64,000 nucleotides of DNA, taken from the NCBI GenBank assembly GCA_041499035.1, contig JBGQJK010000003.1:1-64000 (forward strand), in the 5' to 3' direction. Within the stretch, counting starts at the first letter, position 1. Each line of letters starts with the position of its first letter. A program made the position numbers and the translations under genes. Under the pieces are notes generated by a model that was not told the origin of the DNA, did no database searches, and saw only the letters and a list, made by a program, of their open reading frames with translations. The stretch comes from DATFUL01 sp041499035. Lineage in GTDB: Bacteria; Patescibacteriota; Microgenomatia; UBA8517. Of the stretch, positions 24,762 through 32,571 are shown in pieces.

Positions 24762-25025
24762 ATGAATAAAAGGGATAAAGATGAGTTTACAAGTATAGTT
24801 GTTAATGCGCTTAATGATGTAGTAATCCCTGCTATGGATGATATGGAGAAAGGATTGAGAGGGGATTTGGCATCAAAAAAGGATCTAAAAGAATTAAGCA
24901 TGAAGGTTGATTCTCTTGATAGGAAGTTTGATGCTCAACAAGAAAGGCTCGATAAGCACAACGGAAGAATAGAGAGTCTGGAAAAAATTCATCCAAAAGG
25001 AAGGCATTCTCCATTAGCCTACTAG
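24762..25025 (+). CDS. Small coiled-coil protein
   Basis: 87 residues, highly charged, no membrane segment. The region LASKKDLKELSMKVDSLDRK followed by FDAQQERLDKHNGRIESLEK has heptad spacing of a two- or three-stranded coiled coil. The same plan (short N-terminal helix, a KKDL/KDDI-like turn, coiled coil with an RIE-(S/N)-(L/I)-EK end) recurs in the protein at 37011, so the two are probably related. Function unknown. Well-formed leaderless promoter. Confidence 0.65.
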   Translation: MNKRDKDEFTSIVVNALNDVVIPAMDDMEKGLRGDLASKKDLKELSMKVDSLDRKFDAQQERLDKHNGRIESLEKIHPKGRHSPLAY

Positions 25026-25057
25026 ACTTGTTTTCACACATTAGCTAGACTTATTGT

Positions 25058-26740
25058 ATGGACTTTGTTCTCGGATTGTTTTTAGTGGTTGTTGCCGCTG
25101 TTGCCGGGGGAGCTCTTGCCAAAACTCTCAAACTTCCCGTACTTGTCGGCTATATAATTGCCGGCATTCTTTTTGGAACGATTCTACCTGCAAGCGCTAA
25201 AAATGTTTCCACACTGGCTCAAGTGGGCACCATCCTCCTCCTTTTTTCAATCGGGGTAGAGCTGCCGCTTTCCCGGTTAACCAAATTTCTTAAAGTTGCT
25301 GTTTTTGGCTCTTTTATTCAGATTTTTCTGGTTACCGGCGCATCTTACTTTTTTCTCACGGCTTTTGGTTTGAGTCCGCTTCCGGCTTTAATTCTTTCCC
25401 TGGGCTTTTCTATAAGTTCAACCGCGGTTCTAACCCTCATTTTGGGGGATAGGGGAGAAACCGACACCATTCACGGTGGGCTGATGTTTTCCTGGTCACT
25501 TGTCCAGGACCTTACGGTCGTACCGATTATGGTAATCCTACCCATTTTGGGTACGGGCGGCTGGGGAGGGCTGGGACTTGTCGGACTGGCGCTTCTTAAG
25601 GCTTTTGGCGTTATTGCGGGAGCGCTAATCCTAGGTAGACTGGTAGTTCCTTTTATAATTCATTTTGTTGCCAACCTCAACTCAAGGGAACTACTCCTCC
25701 TTTCATCGGTTGCGATTGCCCTCGGGACCGCCGCCGTAACCTCTTTCTTCGGCATTTCACCAGCTCTGGGGGCTTTCCTCGCAGGTGTGGTTATTTCGGG
25801 TTCGCAGGAACATCACGCAATATTTGCCGAAACCCGCCCACTTCGCGACCTATTTGTTGCGCTTTTCTTTGTAACCCTTGGATTTTTGGTTAACCCGGTT
25901 CTGGTTTTTGATAAATTGCCTCTGATTTTCACTATCACTGTAGTTATTTTGGTAATAAAAGCGGTCGCCGTATTTTTAATCAGCGCAGCCTTTGGTTATA
26001 AAGGGCGAACCGGCGTAGCTACCGCCTTTGGTCTCGCACAAGTAGGGGAGTTTGCGTTTGTAATATTTTCGACCGCACTGGCACTTAAACTAATTGGCCC
26101 GGCCGATATATCTGTCGGCATTTCTGTAACACTTTTAACATTGGTTGTTTCACCAATACTTTTTAATTCAGTTGTTCCATTCTGGCGGGGTATTCGTGAC
26201 CTTACTGCCAACTCGGGCCTTTCAAAACTATTCGCCAGCGGTGAACGGAGAGACGAGGCAATTGAAAGTTTAACTAACCACATAATTATTTGCGGATATG
26301 GCAGAGTGGGGAAGTGGGTGGGTAAAGCATTAACTGATTTTGCAATTCCCTTTATTGTTGTTGAATATAACCAGAAAGTTGTCCAGGATCTTAAAAGCGA
26401 AGGTACGCCGGTTATTTACGGCGATCCGACTGAACCGGAGGTGCTTGAGGCAGTTTTTATTCGCGATGCCAAGGCGGTCGTTCTGGCAATTCCGGACCGG
26501 GTTGCCCAGGAAACATTAATAGCTTATGTTCAAACGGTGGCCCCGGCGGTAAAAATAATTTCCAGAGTACACCTTGATTCGGACTGGGAGAAATTGAAAA
26601 CTCTCAGGGTTAGTAAAATTGTTCAACCGGAATTTGAAGCCGCAGTTGAGATAGTCCGCTCGATCCTAAGGAGTACAGGTAAAGATAAAGCCGAAATATC
26701 AGGTTCCATTAAGAGTCTTAGAGTCTCACACAGTCGTTAG
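25058..26740 (+). CDS. Kef-type monovalent cation:proton antiporter with TrkA-N domain
   Basis: CPA2 family exchanger moving K+ or Na+ against H+. The membrane domain (about 1-390, ~12 helices) begins FVLGLFLVVVAAVAGGALAK and has the family's LLLFSIGVELPLSRL and GFSISSTAVLTLILGDRGE. It is followed by a cytosolic Rossmann TrkA-N/RCK domain (about 405-530, HIIICGYGRVGKWVGKAL) that binds NAD(H) to gate the channel. At 560 residues it is typical of KefB-like proteins, but the C-terminal TrkA-C part is missing or reduced. A terminator hairpin overlaps its stop. Confidence 0.93.
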   Translation: MDFVLGLFLVVVAAVAGGALAKTLKLPVLVGYIIAGILFGTILPASAKNVSTLAQVGTILLLFSIGVELPLSRLTKFLKVAVFGSFIQIFLVTGASYFFLTAFGLSPLPALILSLGFSISSTAVLTLILGDRGETDTIHGGLMFSWSLVQDLTVVPIMVILPILGTGGWGGLGLVGLALLKAFGVIAGALILGRLVVPFIIHFVANLNSRELLLLSSVAIALGTAAVTSFFGISPALGAFLAGVVISGSQEHHAIFAETRPLRDLFVALFFVTLGFLVNPVLVFDKLPLIFTITVVILVIKAVAVFLISAAFGYKGRTGVATAFGLAQVGEFAFVIFSTALALKLIGPADISVGISVTLLTLVVSPILFNSVVPFWRGIRDLTANSGLSKLFASGERRDEAIESLTNHIIICGYGRVGKWVGKALTDFAIPFIVVEYNQKVVQDLKSEGTPVIYGDPTEPEVLEAVFIRDAKAVVLAIPDRVAQETLIAYVQTVAPAVKIISRVHLDSDWEKLKTLRVSKIVQPEFEAAVEIVRSILRSTGKDKAEISGSIKSLRVSHSR

Positions 26741-26753
26741 TTGTGTTTTTTTT
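26728..26753 (+). terminator. Intrinsic terminator after the antiporter gene
   Basis: ACACA (26728-26732) pairs with TGTGT (26742-26746) across a 9-base loop, followed directly by seven T. The stem contains the antiporter stop codon region. Confidence 0.65.
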
Positions 26754-26767
26754 GTATCTTTCTTTAG

Positions 26768-26794
26768 CGACATTTCTTTTGAAAAGAAATGTCG
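26768..26794. repeat. Perfect 27-base palindrome just before a start codon
   Basis: Arms CGACATTTCTTTT and AAAAGAAATGTCG (13 bp each) around a single central G, ending 4 bases before ATG 26799. As RNA it would form a very tight hairpin; as DNA it could be a dimeric-protein operator. A related hairpin precedes gyrA. Confidence 0.75.
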
Positions 26795-26798
26795 GGAT

Positions 26799-27704
26799 AT
26801 GTATTCTGCCCGGAGAAAAAACAGACTTAACATCGGTAAGAAAAAAGGCCAAATATATAGCCTTTTAATCAAAGTGGTGATACCCCTTTTGATTGTTCTT
26901 TCTGTGGTCTTGTATTTAAAGCTTAGTACAAAATATTGGAATGGGGTAGATAAGTTTGCGTTTGTTTTTCAGAAGGCCTCGAGAGATGTTGACGTCACGG
27001 TCCTTGACCCGGCTCTCGGGGAGGAAACAACCCTAATTATTCCCGGTGAAACCGAGGTTGATGTTGCCAGGAGTTATGGTAGCCTCAGGATCAAAAATGT
27101 CTGGCAGCTTGGCGTGAACGAAAGGTTGGGTGGAACTCTGCTTGCGGAAACGGTAACCCGCAGTTTTTTGTTTCCGACCAGTTTGTGGTCAGGGCAGGAT
27201 CTGGGAGACCCATGGAAATTTATCTTCGGCAACAAAAATACTAATATTCCCTTTGGCGATAGAGTAGGGGTGGTAATCTTTGCCTTAAGAGTTAAAAGTA
27301 TTGACAAGACAGAAATAGATTTAGGTAAAAACCAGTTTTTGCGCAAGCAAATTCTTACGGACGGCACACCCGGTTATGTTGCGTCGGGACCCATTAGCGG
27401 ACGTCTTACAGTTTACTTTTCCGATAATAACTTTGGAGACAAAAATTTGAGATTTACTATGACGGATTCCACGGGCACTCCGGGTGTCGCGGATGGGGTA
27501 GGGCAGGTTCTTGAGGTACTCGGAGGAAAGGTCGTTGCGGTGGACCGGAAGCCCGCCGACAGTTCACTTGATTGTGTAGTTTCCGGGCAAAACTTTGACG
27601 CTGTCTGGAAAGTTGCTGCCCTTTTCTCATGCCAGAGAAGCTCCGGAAAAAGTGATTTTGATTTGGAGATAAAAATGGGGGCCAAGTTCGCCAAAAGATT
27701 CTAA
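26799..27704 (+). CDS. Membrane-anchored protein with possible LytR_C-like domain
   Basis: 301 residues: a basic N-terminus, one membrane helix (about 23-42, IKVVIPLLIVLSVVLYLKL), then an extracytoplasmic region. The middle resembles the uncharacterised extracellular part of CPR LytR-like proteins. The C-terminal segment GTPGVADGVGQVLEVLGGKV (about 226-245) with a later VSGQNF...CQR looks like the LytR_C fold, but the LCP catalytic domain is absent. The tentative role is a cell-wall-associated scaffold. It is preceded by a perfect palindrome. Confidence 0.55.
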   Translation: MYSARRKNRLNIGKKKGQIYSLLIKVVIPLLIVLSVVLYLKLSTKYWNGVDKFAFVFQKASRDVDVTVLDPALGEETTLIIPGETEVDVARSYGSLRIKNVWQLGVNERLGGTLLAETVTRSFLFPTSLWSGQDLGDPWKFIFGNKNTNIPFGDRVGVVIFALRVKSIDKTEIDLGKNQFLRKQILTDGTPGYVASGPISGRLTVYFSDNNFGDKNLRFTMTDSTGTPGVADGVGQVLEVLGGKVVAVDRKPADSSLDCVVSGQNFDAVWKVAALFSCQRSSGKSDFDLEIKMGAKFAKRF

Positions 27705-27707
27705 AAA

Positions 27708-28394
27708 CTACTCTGTAATCTCTTCGGAGTTACTCATTTCGGGGATGTCCCTGTGGACCAGCTCAGGCGGAGTAAAACTTACGTAGTCCATTTTTTCGGG
27801 CGGGAAGGAAGTTATACCGGTTTTATTCTCCAGCTCGCGGATAAGTACGGTAACATCTTTCGAATCAATCGACTTAATCAAAACCTGATATTTATTGCCT
27901 TTTTTCAGGAACTGCCTGAGCCTGGCTGCCAAGTCATCGGGGAGGCGTCCGATATATTTACCGTCCTCGCTGACTACCGAAACTTTATGAGCATAGGGTG
28001 CAAATTTAACCTCGTCGCCCGAGTCCAGATTTGCAAAGACGTTGGTGTCTCCCGGGTTCATCAAAAGCACCATCTTGGTTTTGCCTGACTCTTCCAAAAA
28101 AGCTTCCCCCGATGGGGCTACAGCTTTCCTGCCGTAGCTGTCGGGGCGCGCCGATTTCCACTTAAGAAGGCATTTTTGAGCGATTGAGTTTACAGGGTCA
28201 ATTTTCAGGACTTTTTGAGTCGTGGCCACCGCTTTTGAAGCCAATCCCAGCTCTGAATAGCAGCGGGCGAGCCTGTTGAGGGCATCCACATCTTCCGCAT
28301 TTTCCGAGAGAATCTGAAGGTTTATATTTTGGGCTTCCTGCCAATTCCCGGAAAGCGCATAGGCCACAGCTTTTTGGGCAAGAGAAGTTTCCAT
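27708..28394 (-). CDS. TPR-repeat protein
   Basis: 228 residues. Residues about 5-75 form two tetratricopeptide repeats (AVAYALSGNWQEAQNINLQI and ALNRLARCYSELGLASKAVA, with LKIDPVNSIAQKCL starting a third), a protein-protein interaction scaffold. The remaining ~150 residues include a beta-rich domain with KVSVVSEDGKYIGRLPDDLA, which looks like a HIRAN-type or small barrel fold. No signal peptide, so cytoplasmic. It is convergent with the upstream gene (3 bases between stops). Confidence 0.8.
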   Translation of the reverse strand: METSLAQKAVAYALSGNWQEAQNINLQILSENAEDVDALNRLARCYSELGLASKAVATTQKVLKIDPVNSIAQKCLLKWKSARPDSYGRKAVAPSGEAFLEESGKTKMVLLMNPGDTNVFANLDSGDEVKFAPYAHKVSVVSEDGKYIGRLPDDLAARLRQFLKKGNKYQVLIKSIDSKDVTVLIRELENKTGITSFPPEKMDYVSFTPPELVHRDIPEMSNSEEITE

Positions 28395-28449
28395 TATCTT
28401 TTAGCTAGTATGAGTATAGAGATGGCACTGGCTATGTCAATACCTTCCT

Positions 28450-28479
28450 CTGACAAAGAAATAGGCAAACTGGTATAAT
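28450..28479 (+). promoter_or_regulatory. Promoter of yebC
   Basis: CTGACA (28450-28455), 18-base spacer, extended -10 TGGTATAAT (hexamer 28474-28479), which ends 9 bases before ATG 28489. Leaderless geometry. Confidence 0.65.
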
Positions 28480-28488
28480 TCGACTTGT

Positions 28489-29235
28489 ATGAGCGGACAT
28501 TCACACTTCGCCACAATTAAGCGTCAAAAAGCCGTCAACGACGCCGCCAAAGGAAATCTTTTTTCAAAGCTCGCCCGGGCGGTTATGATTGCGGCAAAAG
28601 GCGGGGCAGACCCCGACATGAACTTCAAATTGCGGGTGGAGATTGATAAAGCCAGGGCAGCCAGCATGCCAAAAGAGAATATCGAAAGGGCAATTGCCAA
28701 AGCAACTACCGAGGCAGCAAACCTTAGTGAAATTACTTATGAGGGCTTTGGTCCGGGAGGAATCTCGGTAATTATTGAAGTCACCACCGATAATAAAAAC
28801 AGAAGCGCACAGGAAATAAAAAATCTTTTCGAACGTGCCGGGGGTACTCTGGCCGGCCCGGGAGCGGTTTCATTTAATTTTGAGAGCAAGGGCTTTATCC
28901 TTGTTGAAAAATCGGCCGATTCCGAAGCGCAAATGCTTAGGATGATTGACCTTGGGGTAGAGGATGTTACGGACTCTCCCGACGGGATAGAAGTGTTTAC
29001 GGCGCCCGATAAGCTGGCGGAGGAAAGGAAGAAGTTTGAAGTAGCGGGCTTTGCGATGAAAGAGACCGAACTTGTGATGAAGCCAAAGAATTTACAAACA
29101 GTCGAGGATCCCGGGGTCGCCGCCAAAGCGTTAACTTTTTTGGATTCGGTGGAGGACTCAGAAGACGTAGCCAACGTTTTCAGTAATCTCGATATCCCCG
29201 ACGCAACCATGCAGCAGATTTCCACGGGTATTTAA
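28489..29235 (+). CDS. yebC: YebC/PmpR-family protein (TACO1 homologue)
   Basis: Conserved bacterial protein first annotated as a transcription regulator; recent work on YebC/TACO1 relatives links it to translation of polyproline stretches. The N-terminal SGHSHFATIKRQKAVNDAAK block, NIERAIAKAT, the central YEGFGPGGISVIIEVTTDNK motif and FESKGFILVEK are all diagnostic. At 248 residues it is full length. It is followed 6 bases later by a membrane protein gene. Confidence 0.95.
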   Translation: MSGHSHFATIKRQKAVNDAAKGNLFSKLARAVMIAAKGGADPDMNFKLRVEIDKARAASMPKENIERAIAKATTEAANLSEITYEGFGPGGISVIIEVTTDNKNRSAQEIKNLFERAGGTLAGPGAVSFNFESKGFILVEKSADSEAQMLRMIDLGVEDVTDSPDGIEVFTAPDKLAEERKKFEVAGFAMKETELVMKPKNLQTVEDPGVAAKALTFLDSVEDSEDVANVFSNLDIPDATMQQISTGI

Positions 29236-29240
29236 TTCAT

Positions 29241-30011
29241 ATGTCTAAACGCCGGCGTTTTGTAATAGCTTCAAGTATTTTAGCTCTAGGATTCGTTGCA
29301 GTGCAGTTTTTAACAGACCAGAACCGTTTTTGGGCAATTGCAGTTTTGGGACTTATGACGATAATTCTGTTTTTCTGGTCTCTTTTTGAGGGATTGGGTA
29401 AGAATATGACCCTTTTAACATTGGTTCTTCCTACAATTTTTACGCTCGGGGTAGGAACCTTCTGGTTCCTTCTCCCCGCCAATATTTTTGCCCGGATCCC
29501 GATTGTTATATTTTATGGAATAGGTATCTACGTACTCTGCCTGACAATGAATATTTTTAGCGTTTCGGCAATTCGTACTATTGCACTCTTACGGGCAGCC
29601 AGGGGAGTGGGGTTTGTACTCAGTCTTGTTACATCGTTCCTTGTATTCGATGCTATTCTATCCCTCAGAAGTTCTTTGTATTATTTATTACCTCTGGTTT
29701 TTGTTATTTCATTTCCGCTTTTTATGCAGGGTTTTTGGTCGGTTGTACTTGAGAAGGAATTTTCAAAGGACATTTTGGTTCTGTCAGCTGTTTCGACTCT
29801 TGTTATGGCGGAGACCGCCGCGGTACTTTTCTTCTGGCCCGTAACGGTGGTCGTTGGCTCGCTTTTCCTGACTGTAACTTTTTACATTCTTATGGGCCTG
29901 GGCCAAAGTAAGCTTGAGGGTAGGCTGTTTCTGGCTACCGTCAGGGAACACCTGGTGGTGGGGGCGCTGGTTCTTATTTCAATGTTTTTTGCAACCCATT
30001 GGGGCCAATGA
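29241..30011 (+). CDS. Hypothetical polytopic membrane protein
   Basis: 256 residues with about seven hydrophobic helices and very short loops; starts MSKRRRFVIASSILALGFVA. No charged catalytic motif and no family recognised. Spacing of 5 bases from yebC suggests translational coupling. Beyond its stop begins the long non-coding region. Confidence 0.7.
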   Translation: MSKRRRFVIASSILALGFVAVQFLTDQNRFWAIAVLGLMTIILFFWSLFEGLGKNMTLLTLVLPTIFTLGVGTFWFLLPANIFARIPIVIFYGIGIYVLCLTMNIFSVSAIRTIALLRAARGVGFVLSLVTSFLVFDAILSLRSSLYYLLPLVFVISFPLFMQGFWSVVLEKEFSKDILVLSAVSTLVMAETAAVLFFWPVTVVVGSLFLTVTFYILMGLGQSKLEGRLFLATVREHLVVGALVLISMFFATHWGQ

Positions 30012-30042
30012 GAAATAAGCAAATAAGCGAATAAGCAAATCT
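30012..30042 (+). repeat. Short AAATAAGC-type tandem repeats
   Basis: Three imperfect copies of an AAATAAGC/GAATAAGC word follow the membrane protein stop. Similar words (AAATAAGCAAATAA) occur before the metallo-hydrolase at about 16760. Simple-sequence intergenic DNA, function unknown. Confidence 0.5.
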
Positions 30043-30075
30043 CCAAATAAAAGCACACAAAAGCCGGGGGGAACA

Positions 30076-30665
30076 GGGGAGGGGGAGAAAGTACCCTATA
30101 ATTATAGGATAAATAGTGTGTTCAGCTTATAGTTTTCACGATAATTATAGGTTGTTTTCACGAAAAGCGACACATCATACCGGTCGAAGAAAAACCGAAG
30201 CCTGTTGTCACGGAGAACTGATGTACATTGATACAGTTGTTGGCCTCAAGACCTTACTTTCTCAGCTTCGGGGCATGCTATGTGTGGATAAGTAATTGAG
30301 AGACAGGAGCAGCCCCTTGCCACTTTAGGAAGAAGTTATACCACACACCATTTAGGGAGAAGCGCATAGGCAGCTTGTTGGTTACATAAGTGCGTCACTA
30401 TTCTCCCGGAGGGCTTAGGACATCCTTATTAGTGGCACGCCCCACAGGGAAGCTGATTATACTATGTCGTACAATAATACTTTTGCGACGTATACTAAAA
30501 CAGGCTGAGAGTAGAGCGTATTTATGTACGTTTCCGCGCATTCATATATCCGTATGCACTTTTATTGTTATCCGTTCGTAATACTATCCTCCCACCGCGT
30601 TTCCTTAGTATTGTTCTTTCCGAATATAAGCCGAAGAATATTTTTGGTTCTTGCTCCCCCTCCCC
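30076..30665 (+). ncRNA. Predicted large structured non-coding RNA (about 590 nt), unknown family
   Basis: No credible gene lies here, but many perfect complementary segments do. A closing helix pairs 30076-30095 with 30646-30665: 12 bp GGGGAGGGGGAG/CTCCCCCTCCCC, then AAG/CTT and ACC/GGT across two single mismatches. Inside: CCGAAGC/GCTTCGG (30195/30265) enclosing AACTG/CAGTT (30216/30234); TGTGTGG+ATAA with TTAT+CCACACA (30281/30336, one bulged A); GGGAGAA/TTCTCCC (30355/30401) enclosing CGCA/TGCG; GGGC/GCCC (30411/30439); GTCG/CGAC (30466/30486); AATAT/ATATT (30623/30638). GGTTTTT follows the 3' arm. The plus strand is favoured by this T-run. No tmRNA, RNase P or SRP RNA signature was found. 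The ends could also be inverted repeats of an element. Confidence 0.65.
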
Positions 30666-30712
30666 CGGTTTTTAGCTGTTTATCCTTTTTTATGTAAAAT
30701 GCGGTTATTCCC

Positions 30713-30814
30713 ATGTTTTCGGCCAAACTAAGACGATCAGTTAGTCGCCTTTTGAATTACATAGGCCTTAAAATCGATTTGGTGAGGTCGTATTTAGCCT
30801 CGATTATGATTTAG
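30713..30814 (+). CDS. Possible 33-residue basic peptide
   Basis: Short frame after the structured element: MFSAKLRRSVSRLLNYIGLK and a further 13 residues, amphipathic and basic. TAAAAT lies 12 bases upstream of the ATG. It could be a real small protein, the remnant of a gene, or chance. Confidence 0.25.
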   Translation: MFSAKLRRSVSRLLNYIGLKIDLVRSYLASIMI

Positions 30815-30860
30815 AGATTTAGATCACTAAAATAGTAGTTATTGTACTTACGAGGTGTAA

Positions 30861-31106
30861 AATCTTGACACGGTAGAAGAAAAATTTCACTATTTAGACT
30901 TTTTTAGAGCGATTGACCATTCGAATAATAATAACGAGTTGAGTAAATTTGCGAAAGACCATGATATGCGAATATCAATGAAGCCGGTTTCGCATGGACG
31001 AAGAAGAGGTATAAGACTGGGAGGCAAAAGAGTTTTACCTGAAGAGTGCTGGATAAATAATGATAACGAGCTGGCAAGGTGGTATAAGGAGAGACTAAAA
31101 AAATGA
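30861..31106 (+). pseudogene. Open frame without a clear start upstream of the recombinase gene
   Basis: 81 sense codons between TAA (30858) and TGA (31104-31106) with protein-like composition: FHYLDFFRAIDHSNNNNELS, later HGRRRGIRLGGKRVLPEECW and the end ELARWYKERLKK. No ATG occurs until 30966, which would give a 46-residue product; TTG 30939 is the other option. It looks like the 3' part of a gene that lost its beginning, or a small gene with a non-ATG start. No family recognised. Confidence 0.35.
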
Positions 31107-31127
31107 CATTTGTCGCACAATGTCATT
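31102..31127. repeat. 9-bp inverted repeat overlapping the recombinase -35
   Basis: AATGACATT (31102-31110) and AATGTCATT (31119-31127) are exact inverted copies separated by 8 bases. The right arm overlaps the first two bases of the -35 hexamer. It could be an operator for autoregulation or a recombinase core site. Confidence 0.6.
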
Positions 31128-31153
31128 GACAACTCTCCACATTTTGGTATAAG
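31126..31153 (+). promoter_or_regulatory. Promoter of the tyrosine recombinase gene
   Basis: TTGACA (31126-31131), 16-base spacer, TATAAG (31148-31153), which ends 12 bases before ATG 31166. Confidence 0.7.
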
Positions 31154-31165
31154 ATCTTCTTAGTA

Positions 31166-32119
31166 ATGGCTGAGTCTGCTCATAACCAGTCTGAAATAGG
31201 AAGAAAAGTAAAAGACTTTCTGGAATATCTTCAAGTTGAGCGAGGCTCCTCTCCCCTAACGATCAGGAACTACAAACATTATCTAACGCGGTTTATGTTA
31301 TGGATGGAAAGTCAAGGCATCCGCGAAGATTTACGCGACATTAATCAGGATATGGTCCGTAGTTTCCGTGTTTATTTATCCAACTTGCCCGGGGAAAATA
31401 AGGCAACGCTGGCACGCCGGACCCAGGGTTATCACGTTATTGCCCTTCGGTCATTTCTAAAATGGTTGATACGGAATGATTTTAGTGTTATGGCACCTGA
31501 CAAAATCGATTTGCCGAAAGTGGAAGAAAGACAAGTCAAGTTTCTTTCCGGAGAAGAAGTGGACAGAATGCTTAATGCACCGTCCCTTGACTCAATTCAG
31601 GGAAAACGCGATAAAGCAATCTTGGAGGTGCTTTTTTCAACGGGACTCCGTGTTTCGGAACTTACCCGGCTCGACAGGGATAAAGTTAATTTGGATACCA
31701 AAGAGTTTGGCATTATCGGCAAGGGGGGCAAGGCCCGTGTGGTTTTCCTTTCGGGAAGGGCAACCGACTGGCTTATAAAATATTTAAATGAAAGGGTTGA
31801 TCACTTTAAACCTTTATTCATTCATCATAAGGGCAAGTCCGACCCCACTACCCCGGATGAGCATATGCGCCTTACTCCCCGCTCGGTTCAAAGGATGATA
31901 AAAAAATATTCGCATAAAATGAAGATGCCGATGGAAGTTACCCCGCACGTTATGCGCCATAGTTTTGCTACGGACCTTCTAAATGCCGGAGCGGATATCA
32001 GAAGCGTGCAGGAAATGCTGGGACACAAAAACATCTCAACTACCCAAATTTATACCCATGTAACCAATAAGCAGCTTCGTGATGTTCATGCAGCTTTCCA
32101 TGGGAAAGGGGGAAGTTAG
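31166..32119 (+). CDS. XerC/XerD-type tyrosine recombinase
   Basis: Site-specific recombinase of 317 residues. The SAM-like core-binding domain (about 10-95, FLEYLQVERGSSPLTIRNYK) is followed by the catalytic domain with R in STGLRVSEL, a lysine in the KGGKAR beta-hairpin, HxxR in TPHVMRHSF, H in LGHKNIS and the nucleophile Y in TQIYTHV. The length and motif spelling match chromosomal XerC/XerD dimer-resolution enzymes rather than phage integrases. As only one such gene is in the window, a single-recombinase system is possible. Its stop overlaps the convergent gene. Confidence 0.93.
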   Translation: MAESAHNQSEIGRKVKDFLEYLQVERGSSPLTIRNYKHYLTRFMLWMESQGIREDLRDINQDMVRSFRVYLSNLPGENKATLARRTQGYHVIALRSFLKWLIRNDFSVMAPDKIDLPKVEERQVKFLSGEEVDRMLNAPSLDSIQGKRDKAILEVLFSTGLRVSELTRLDRDKVNLDTKEFGIIGKGGKARVVFLSGRATDWLIKYLNERVDHFKPLFIHHKGKSDPTTPDEHMRLTPRSVQRMIKKYSHKMKMPMEVTPHVMRHSFATDLLNAGADIRSVQEMLGHKNISTTQIYTHVTNKQLRDVHAAFHGKGGS

Positions 32120-32571
32120 TCAAAAGGGTTAGCCTCTTCATCAAGCGGTGTTTCCTGCTCGGTATTAACCGCATTTTGCCTGGCCCGGAAGGTTATTTCT
32201 TCGGCGCTCCGAACTCTCCAACCCGCAGTACTTTTTTTCTTATGCGGATTATCATAGATACTTTTGTTTTCGGTTTTGGTTTTGGGCCGCGGTTCTTTAG
32301 GATACAAGGCGTTTGGTGCACGGGAGTTATGATAATTACTGATGCGGGGCTGAAGAACTTTGTTTCCCTCTGCTAGCTCATTTAAAACTTCCGCGGCTTC
32401 GTGATAAGTCATATGGCCTTTAACAGCCAATATGGAAGTTCTATTGAATGTATTGACGCCTTCCCCTTTAAGCTTTTGAATTTCATCGGGCTTAACCCCG
32501 ATCTTGTAGGCTAGAACTTCCGCCGGAAGCTCTTCAATATTAAATACTTCTTCGTCTTTTCTGCGACTCAT
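32116..32571 (-). CDS. Hypothetical protein
   Basis: 151 residues, soluble and charged. The N-terminal ~75 residues (LPAEVLAYKIGVKPDEIQKL, then GHMTYHEAAEVLNELAEGNK) are helical and might contain an HTH-like unit. The second half is basic, Asn/Lys-rich and probably disordered. No family recognised. It is followed upstream by the cupin gene, whose stop overlaps this start by one base, so they are co-transcribed. Confidence 0.6.
   Translation of the reverse strand: MSRRKDEEVFNIEELPAEVLAYKIGVKPDEIQKLKGEGVNTFNRTSILAVKGHMTYHEAAEVLNELAEGNKVLQPRISNYHNSRAPNALYPKEPRPKTKTENKSIYDNPHKKKSTAGWRVRSAEEITFRARQNAVNTEQETPLDEEANPFD

Noticed and set aside
30390..30581. 63-codon open frame inside the structured non-coding element
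   Set aside because: Basic, unlike a protein, and crossed by the helices listed for the element; best explained as chance.
30076..30665. tmRNA, RNase P RNA or group I/II intron as identity of the structured element
   Set aside because: No T-arm or resume ORF, no GAGGAAAGTCC-type core, no domain V or P7 signature recognised.
31166..32119. Prophage or integrative element marked by the tyrosine recombinase
   Set aside because: Recombinase resembles chromosomal XerC/D; no phage structural, terminase or mobilisation genes and no flanking att repeats seen.
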